Source: Omphalotus guepiniiformis | Taxonomy: Eukaryota > Basidiomycota > Agaricomycetes > Agaricales > Omphalotaceae | Direction: 5' to 3' | Assembly (NCBI GenBank): GCA_028554645.1 | Contig: JAQOOI010000021.1 | Span: forward strand, 2,232,001-2,296,000 | Length of the DNA stretch: 64,000 bases | Shown here: positions 62,342-64,000 of the stretch, in pieces | Numbering within the stretch: the first letter of the stretch is position 1 | Layout of the letters: every line of letters starts with the position of its first letter | Position numbers and translations under genes: made by a program | Notes under the pieces: model-generated | The model's database searches: none | Told to the model about the DNA's origin: nothing | The model's input: the letters and a program-made list of their open reading frames with translations, nothing else

Positions 62342-62881
62342 TGTTAAGTACGTGCGGACTAGAGACGGTAAGAGTGCGAGGACCTCCGAGGAGGTCCGAG
62401 AGAAGGAGTTCGAAAGGAACAAGACAAGATAAACCAGGAGCTCCGAATTGCTCCGGCAACAAGACTTCACCCGGTAGGCAGTATTATTTCGATACTGCCC
62501 TCCGTGCTGCACCCGGATTGGAAGTCCGAGGAGAGATGAGAGTTCAGACGAGAAATTCAAGATAGTAGTCCGGAGACTAATTTGATTTAAAACTAAAGTA
62601 TATACAGTATAAGCGTGAAGTATTTATATGAGTATTCTACCGGAGATACTCGGAGTAATAAAACAATAGTGTGAGAAGAATGAAACTAAAGAACAATAAG
62701 AACATGGAACGTCGGCGACGTTCGGATGTCCGGAGTGGAAAAGAATAATAAAAGCGAATAGGAAAGCGTGAATTTGTAAAGTGAACCATATGGAAAGATT
62801 GAATAGATGTCAGGAAGAAGAAATCAAAGAAGTTCTAGAAACCGGAGGTCTGACCCGGAGTTCCGGCGCATAGCCGTAACA
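62342..62881 (-). repeat. 5' LTR of chromovirus
   Basis: It is the partner of 54404-54943. It includes the TATA box at 62621-62628 (TATAAATA on the minus strand), the predicted RNA start at 62594, and the GGACCTCC-GA-GGAGGTCC palindrome at 62380-62397. Confidence 0.94.
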
Positions 62882-64000
62882 CTCGAGGTGGTTACTTGCA
62901 GGAAGTTGCAAAGTCAATAGACAACTTTGAGGACGATTTGCAAGAAGCTCTTGAAGAAGAACATCACTTGAATTCCATTAGAGAGCTGTTAGCAACTCAA
63001 CATCCAGTATCTAACTCGATGTTGCAGTTTGCACAGACCTTGGTTATACCTGAAGGAGGTACTGAATGGAGACATGAACACCCATATAGAGAGGATCACA
63101 GATCTGCATCTACAAAGGAACTGGATGAACAACTAGACCTAATCAAAGATTGGTACCTGCAGGGCAATCAGCCTCTAGCTCACCTAGGTGAGACTGCTAT
63201 GAAAAAGTTCATTTCCAGGGCTGTAAAGTTCTTTGTAGACAGAGATGGTAGACTCTATAGAAGGAATGATGATACAGGAGGCCAGCATAGACTGGTTGTG
63301 CCTAAAGAGAAAAGGATGTACATGATGCATGCTGCTCATGACCATCTGGGACATAAAGGAATGTTTGCAACAAAAGCTCTCATAGAGAAGCGTTTTTGGT
63401 GGCCAGATTTGAATGGAGATGTCAATTGGTTTGTCAAATCCTGCCAAATCTGCCAGAACCGAAAATTAGAATTGTTGAAGATTCCTCCCACTCTTACACA
63501 CACTCCCTCCCTGTTTCAGAAGATTCATGTAGATGTGTTCAAAGTATCACCTCCAAGTAATGGTTGCAAGGATGTTGTACATGGCAGATGTGCACTCTCA
63601 TCCTGGTCTGAGGGAAGAGCCTTAAGATCTGACAATGCTAGATCATTGGGAGAATGGTTCTTTGATGATATTATATGCAGATGGGGATGTCCTGATGAAG
63701 TAGTAACTGATAATGCACCCCAGATGCGAGCTATGCTTAAATGGCTAGAAGATAAATATGGAATTAAAGGAATTACTATATCTCCTTACAATTCCCAAGC
63801 AAATGGCAAGATTGAGAGAGCCCACTTTGACATTAGAACTGCCTTGGCAAAAGCTACAGGTGGAGATCTAAAGAGATGGTGGTGGTTTCTCAAACATGTC
63901 TTCTGGGCAGATAGAATTACAGCTAGAAAAGGACTTGGATGTTCACCATACTTCCTTGTTACTGGAGCTGAACCTATCCTACCCTTGGATATTGTTGAAT
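62882..64000 (+). CDS. Gypsy integrase (runs off the window edge)
   Basis: The frame is open from the target duplication to the last base. It continues the pol of 52132-54403, because joining across the chromovirus keeps the frame (DEIDTR then GGYLQEVAKS). The zinc-binding part is HAAHDHLGHKG with CQIC. The catalytic core shows HVDVFKV, VTDNAPQM and NGKIERAH as D, D, E, followed by the C-terminal start. The products integrate cDNA in the nucleus. No stop or frameshift is seen in about 370 codons, so the host gypsy element was in good shape when the chromovirus inserted. Confidence 0.88.

Larger units (their letters stand above)
54404..62881 (-). mobile_element. Ty3/gypsy chromovirus with antisense accessory gene
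   Basis: LTRs of 540 bp (54404-54943 and 62342-62881) are identical as far as I can read. The 5-bp duplication is CTCGA (54399-54403 and 62882-62886). On the minus strand the order is LTR, self-primer site, Gag, Pol with chromodomain, an opposite-strand gene, polypurine AAGAGGGAGA, LTR. All frames are open. The element is rich in CpG and in CCGGAG/TCCGAGG words, unlike the copia and gypsy elements around it. Insertion must be very recent. Confidence 0.96.

Overview
The window looks like a transposon graveyard from an agaricomycete (mushroom-forming basidiomycete) genome. The reasons are spliced genes with introns of about 50-60 bp, a KDZ-type transposase linked to a TET/JBP-type dioxygenase (a pairing known from basidiomycetes), and many nested Ty1/copia and Ty3/gypsy elements. 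I found no convincing ordinary host gene, rRNA operon or CRISPR array. Family assignments come from motifs read by eye, with no database search.

Layout. (1) 0.3-25.1 kb: three near-full Ty1/copia elements of one family (329-6226, 10006-15315, 19797-25093). Each has a matching pair of 390-bp LTRs and its own 5-bp target duplication. The middle copy has an intact 1381-aa Gag-Pol; the other two carry 1-nt frameshifts, and the first is also split by a 584-bp TRIM (miniature LTR element). They sit in, or beside, older Ty3/gypsy remains together with a truncated reverse copy, several solo copia LTRs and several TRIM LTRs. The TRIM LTR contains a cloverleaf-like tRNA sequence with Pol III A and B boxes. 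(2) 25.4-30.5 kb: a poorly coding stretch, an orphan 298-aa ORF, and a broken minus-strand gypsy pol cut by a copia solo LTR. (3) 30.5-46.8 kb: a different, less AT-rich gene cluster. It holds an apparently intact eight-exon KDZ transposase (1016 aa), a small gene, a TET/JBP-like gene with two in-frame stops, a gene with an RNase H1 N-terminal-like domain, and a decayed HMG-box-like gene. Between the KDZ gene and the rest lies a 6.23-kb palindromic element (34943-41172) with CACTG ends, a 3-bp TCA duplication, terminal inverted repeats of hundreds of bases, and a core of degenerate AGCT-centred repeats in mirror orientation. (4) 46.9-64.0 kb: a plus-strand gypsy element with a probable 1.7-kb LTR, running off the window edge. 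It is interrupted inside pol by an intact, apparently very recent minus-strand chromovirus (54404-62881) with identical 540-bp LTRs.

The chromovirus has Gag, Pol with a C-terminal chromodomain, a primer site that matches its own predicted RNA 5' end (Tf1-like self-priming), and, between pol and the 3' LTR, a three-exon gene on the opposite strand. That gene has its own TATA box and encodes a coiled-coil protein with a perfectly spaced Zn2Cys6-type cysteine cluster. The strongest candidates for undescribed biology are this antisense regulator-like gene, the tRNA-bearing TRIM whose ends and polypurine tract imitate the neighbouring copia family, and the giant CACTA-like palindrome inside the KDZ-TET cluster.
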